The notes beneath the pieces are model-generated. The model made no database searches, was not told the DNA's origin, and saw only the letters and a program-made list of their open reading frames with translations. Below, one piece after another: positions 19,625 through 21,482 of a stretch of 21,482 nt of DNA (positions within the stretch are counted from its first letter, which is position 1; every line of letters begins with the position of its first letter). The translations under genes and the position numbers were made by a program. The stretch is taken from contig DATDRS010000207.1 of the NCBI GenBank assembly GCA_035291605.1, forward strand, positions 1 through 21,482, read 5' to 3'. The DNA is from DATDRS01 sp035291605 (GTDB lineage: Bacteria; Chloroflexota; Anaerolineae; Anaerolineales; UBA6663).

Positions 19625-21010
19625 TTACACTGCCACCTTCTCCCTCTGCAAAATCTTCTCGTTGAAGAGGTCGGTCAGGCCTGCCTTGGCCACGCGCGCA
19701 TGATAAACCTCCGGCTTCGGGCCATCGTAGAGGCCCTTCTGCTTCATGCGCTGGAAGTAGACCGAGCCGGAGAAGGTGTATTTCTTGGACAGTCCGCCGG
19801 GCCGTTCCATTTCTTCGCGCACGTAGGTGATCGCGTCGCCCACGGCGAGCGTGTCGGGCAGGATGAGGGGCTCCTTCCCTGCCAGGTAGCGCACGGCGTT
19901 ATGCCCGGCGACCCAGCCCGTGGCCATCGCCTCCGTGTGGCCGACGAGCAGGCCGGCCTTTTCACCCGCGCAGTACAGGTTGTCCACGGGGCCGCGCACG
20001 TGCATGGCGTCGTCGCGCGGCGAGAGCTGCGAGTAGCGCATGGAGTTGCCGATGGTCCCGGAGTATGGATCCAGATAACGCGCTTCCTCCAGGCCTGGGA
20101 CCTGCCGCAGTTGCTCCAGCGGGATGTACGAGGTCATCAGCTTCACCTGCCCGGTGTCCAGCAGGATGATGTTGTGCGCGTACTCCGGCAGGGCGTACTG
20201 CTGGCACGCCTTCAGCCCCAGTTTTTCCTCGTGGACGAGGTGCTCCGGGATGGGCACCATAGCGACCCCGGTGCGCTCCATCTCAGCGATGATGTCGGGA
20301 TGGAGAGTGTCTTTGGCGAGCTTGCACGACCCGCTCATCGCGCCGAAGCCGCCGTCCGGCCGGGTCCCCATCCGCTCCGGGATGCCGACCAGCCCGGTGA
20401 GGCTGACGCGCGGGCCGAAGGTCGGGCAGCGGACGATGCACATCACGCACCCGTTCCCGGCCTCGGTGCACCAGCTCTGGCCGCCGACCGTCCCGGTCGC
20501 GTCCACGAAAACATCGCCCGTGATCAGCGTCCCGTTCTCCAGCGCCACGCCGGTGATGCTGCTCGTGCCGCTGCGGTGCGCGCTCGTCACGCGGGCGATC
20601 AGCCAGAACTCGATGCCGTGCTCCAGCAGGCAGCGGCGCGCCGCGGGCTCGATGTGGGCCACGTCGTAAAAGCTGGCGTGTTTGTGGCCGGGGAAGTCCA
20701 CGTTGTTGTGGCGCGCGGTCGCGTCGCAGACCTTGAACAGCGCCCCGCCGCCCAGGGCGATCATTTCCTCGGTGGCGACGAAGCGGCCATTGTTGCGCAT
20801 GATGCCGCCCACCAGCCCGGTGCCCAGCAAGCTATCGCTGCGCTCCAGGACGATGACGCGCTCGGCCCCGGCTTTCTTGGCGGCCAGGGCCGCCCCGCAG
20901 CCCGACCAGCCCCCGCCGACGACCACGACATCGGCGTGAGCGCTCTTGCGCTTATACACTGTGGAGGGGACGACGCCGATCGTCTTCGTCCCGTCTGTTG
21001 CTTGACTCAT
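19625..21010 (-). CDS. FAD-dependent oxidoreductase 2 with internal four-Cys motif
   Basis: A 461-residue paralogue of flavoprotein 1, with about 26 extra N-terminal residues (MSQATDGTKTIGVVPSTVYK...). The FAD site is VVVVGGGWSGCGAA (28-41), then VLERSDSLLGTG (54-65), VDATGTVGGQ (169-178) and GEKAGLLVGHTEAM near the end. The Cys motif WCTEAGNGCVMCIVRCP has C181, C188, C191 and C195, spaced as in flavoprotein 1. AGGAGG lies 5 bases before the ATG. It is the first gene of the cluster, behind a 379-base leader region. It probably partners ferredoxin 2. Substrate unknown; candidate roles are oxidation of a cyclic imino acid or ferredoxin:NAD(P)-type transfer. Confidence 0.85.
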   Translation of the reverse strand: MSQATDGTKTIGVVPSTVYKRKSAHADVVVVGGGWSGCGAALAAKKAGAERVIVLERSDSLLGTGLVGGIMRNNGRFVATEEMIALGGGALFKVCDATARHNNVDFPGHKHASFYDVAHIEPAARRCLLEHGIEFWLIARVTSAHRSGTSSITGVALENGTLITGDVFVDATGTVGGQSWCTEAGNGCVMCIVRCPTFGPRVSLTGLVGIPERMGTRPDGGFGAMSGSCKLAKDTLHPDIIAEMERTGVAMVPIPEHLVHEEKLGLKACQQYALPEYAHNIILLDTGQVKLMTSYIPLEQLRQVPGLEEARYLDPYSGTIGNSMRYSQLSPRDDAMHVRGPVDNLYCAGEKAGLLVGHTEAMATGWVAGHNAVRYLAGKEPLILPDTLAVGDAITYVREEMERPGGLSKKYTFSGSVYFQRMKQKGLYDGPKPEVYHARVAKAGLTDLFNEKILQREKVAV

Positions 21011-21389
21011 GACTACCTCCTGACTTATCTCCTGGGTTTAGGTGTTCTCCGTGATGGAACCGAAGTTCAACCATTGAGGCGAGGCGAGTTCAACGGCCCT
21101 TCACGCGCCACGGCCCCGCCAGCAGCCGCCAGCGGCAATGATGAGCGTGCGCCGTCCGGTGATAGTGGGCCGGCCAGTGTGAGTGGCGGGCGCGCCGCCC
21201 GCACGGCGCGTGTCCCCGCGCTGAGGCAGTGGGAGGCGAGATCATCATTGCAACGGGAATAACGTGGTCAGAGACATGACGATACCAAAGCCATGCGCAC
21301 CGGGCCAGGTCAAGCGCGTCTAAATCATACACCCAAAGCAGACGGGCGTCACCCGTTTTGTCATGCGACGGCGATGTCCAGAAACTTAC
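21011..21389 (-). other. 379-base non-coding region upstream of flavoprotein 2
   Basis: No convincing gene lies here. Apart from the promoter candidate near its far end and a GC stem (21186-21191 with 21197-21202), I see only GC-rich unique sequence. If transcription starts near 21317, the mRNA would have a leader of about 300 bases, long enough for a structured regulator, but it matches no riboswitch class I know. Confidence 0.4.
21324..21352 (-). promoter_or_regulatory. Candidate sigma-70-type promoter for the flavoprotein 2 operon
   Basis: On the minus strand GTGACG (21347-21352, four of six to TTGACA) and TATGAT (21324-21329, five of six to TATAAT) are separated by 17 bases. It sits just after the end of the molybdenum hydroxylase gene and faces flavoprotein 2. 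Confidence 0.4.
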
Positions 21390-21482
21390 TCATACTTTAA
21401 GCGCGGCCATAATCTTCTTCGGCGTGGCCGGAAGCTCATAGACGCGCACGCCCACCGCATCGTAAATCGCGTTGCAGATGGA
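21390..21482 (-). CDS. Xanthine dehydrogenase-family molybdopterin subunit, C-terminal end only
   Basis: The last 30 codons are present, from the right edge to TGA at 21390: SICNAIYDAVGVRVYELPAT then PKKIMAALKV. The pattern 'NAIxDAxGxRxxxLPxTPxKI' closes the large molybdopterin-binding subunit of the xanthine dehydrogenase/CO dehydrogenase CoxL family. The substrate cannot be told from this piece. It is on the same strand as the cluster but 379 bases upstream of it with a promoter candidate between, so it is probably a separate operon. Confidence 0.8.
   Translation of the reverse strand, partial: SICNAIYDAVGVRVYELPATPKKIMAALKV

Noticed and set aside
19700..21262. Plus-strand open frame of 520 codons opposite flavoprotein 2
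   Set aside because: Shadow of the minus-strand flavoprotein with biased composition and no motifs.
21090..21332. 80-codon minus-strand open frame in the leader of flavoprotein 2
   Set aside because: Composition is His/Arg/Trp-rich, there is no ribosome site and no recognisable motif.
21342..21356. ACGGG/CCCGT hairpin followed by TTTTG on the plus strand
   Set aside because: No plus-strand gene ends here; the stem is only 5 bases and overlaps the promoter candidate.

Overview
This is a GC-rich bacterial window in which every gene I can support lies on the minus strand. The gene families (LysM/L,D-transpeptidase, DinB-like proteins, divergent SDRs, UPF0175/DUF3368 pair, pRiA4b ORF-3-like protein, ferredoxin-linked 2-oxoacid oxidoreductase) and the abundant short palindromes between genes suggest a member of Chloroflexota, perhaps Anaerolineae. 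That is an inference from style of content; there is no rRNA or other marker here.

Positions 1-3951 are ordinary housekeeping and accessory genes: two related DinB-like four-helix proteins, an SDR, a secreted triple-LysM L,D-transpeptidase and a monofunctional proline dehydrogenase. Upstream of the proline dehydrogenase (3952-4363) lies a decayed redoxin gene with an internal deletion.

Positions 4444-8115 look like the wreck of a type I restriction-modification locus. In transcription order there is a 57-codon ORF that looks like both ends of HsdM joined in frame, a pRiA4b ORF-3-like gene, an HsdS C-terminal stub, an intact AlbA_2/Schlafen-like gene of lower GC, a second HsdS-like C-terminal stub, a MNT nucleotidyltransferase, a UPF0175/DUF3368 toxin-antitoxin pair, and an HsdR N-terminal stub. 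Two stubs end exactly at REP/REPIN-like palindromes of one family.

Positions 8208-21010 are metabolic. A strong terminator (8208-8244) closes an SDR gene. Upstream of it are a glutamate dehydrogenase and an ALDH7-family aldehyde dehydrogenase. Then comes a tight cluster, in transcription order: flavoprotein 2, ferredoxin 2, GYD protein, proline-racemase-family enzyme, KorB, KorD, KorA, a fused 'degenerate beta + gamma' Kor subunit, flavoprotein 1, ferredoxin 1 and a 73-residue protein. The two flavoprotein/ferredoxin pairs are paralogues with the same 2-base gene spacing and they bracket the 2-oxoacid:ferredoxin oxidoreductase genes. The window ends inside the C-terminus of a molybdenum hydroxylase large subunit.

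Taken together the metabolic half fits catabolism of a cyclic or basic amino acid (proline, hydroxyproline, pipecolate or lysine) through a semialdehyde and glutamate/2-oxo acid to an acyl-CoA, with electrons going to ferredoxin. The most novel candidates are the paired flavoprotein/ferredoxin modules with a conserved internal four-cysteine motif, the Kor pseudo-beta/gamma fusion, and the Cys/Ser active site of the proline-racemase homologue.
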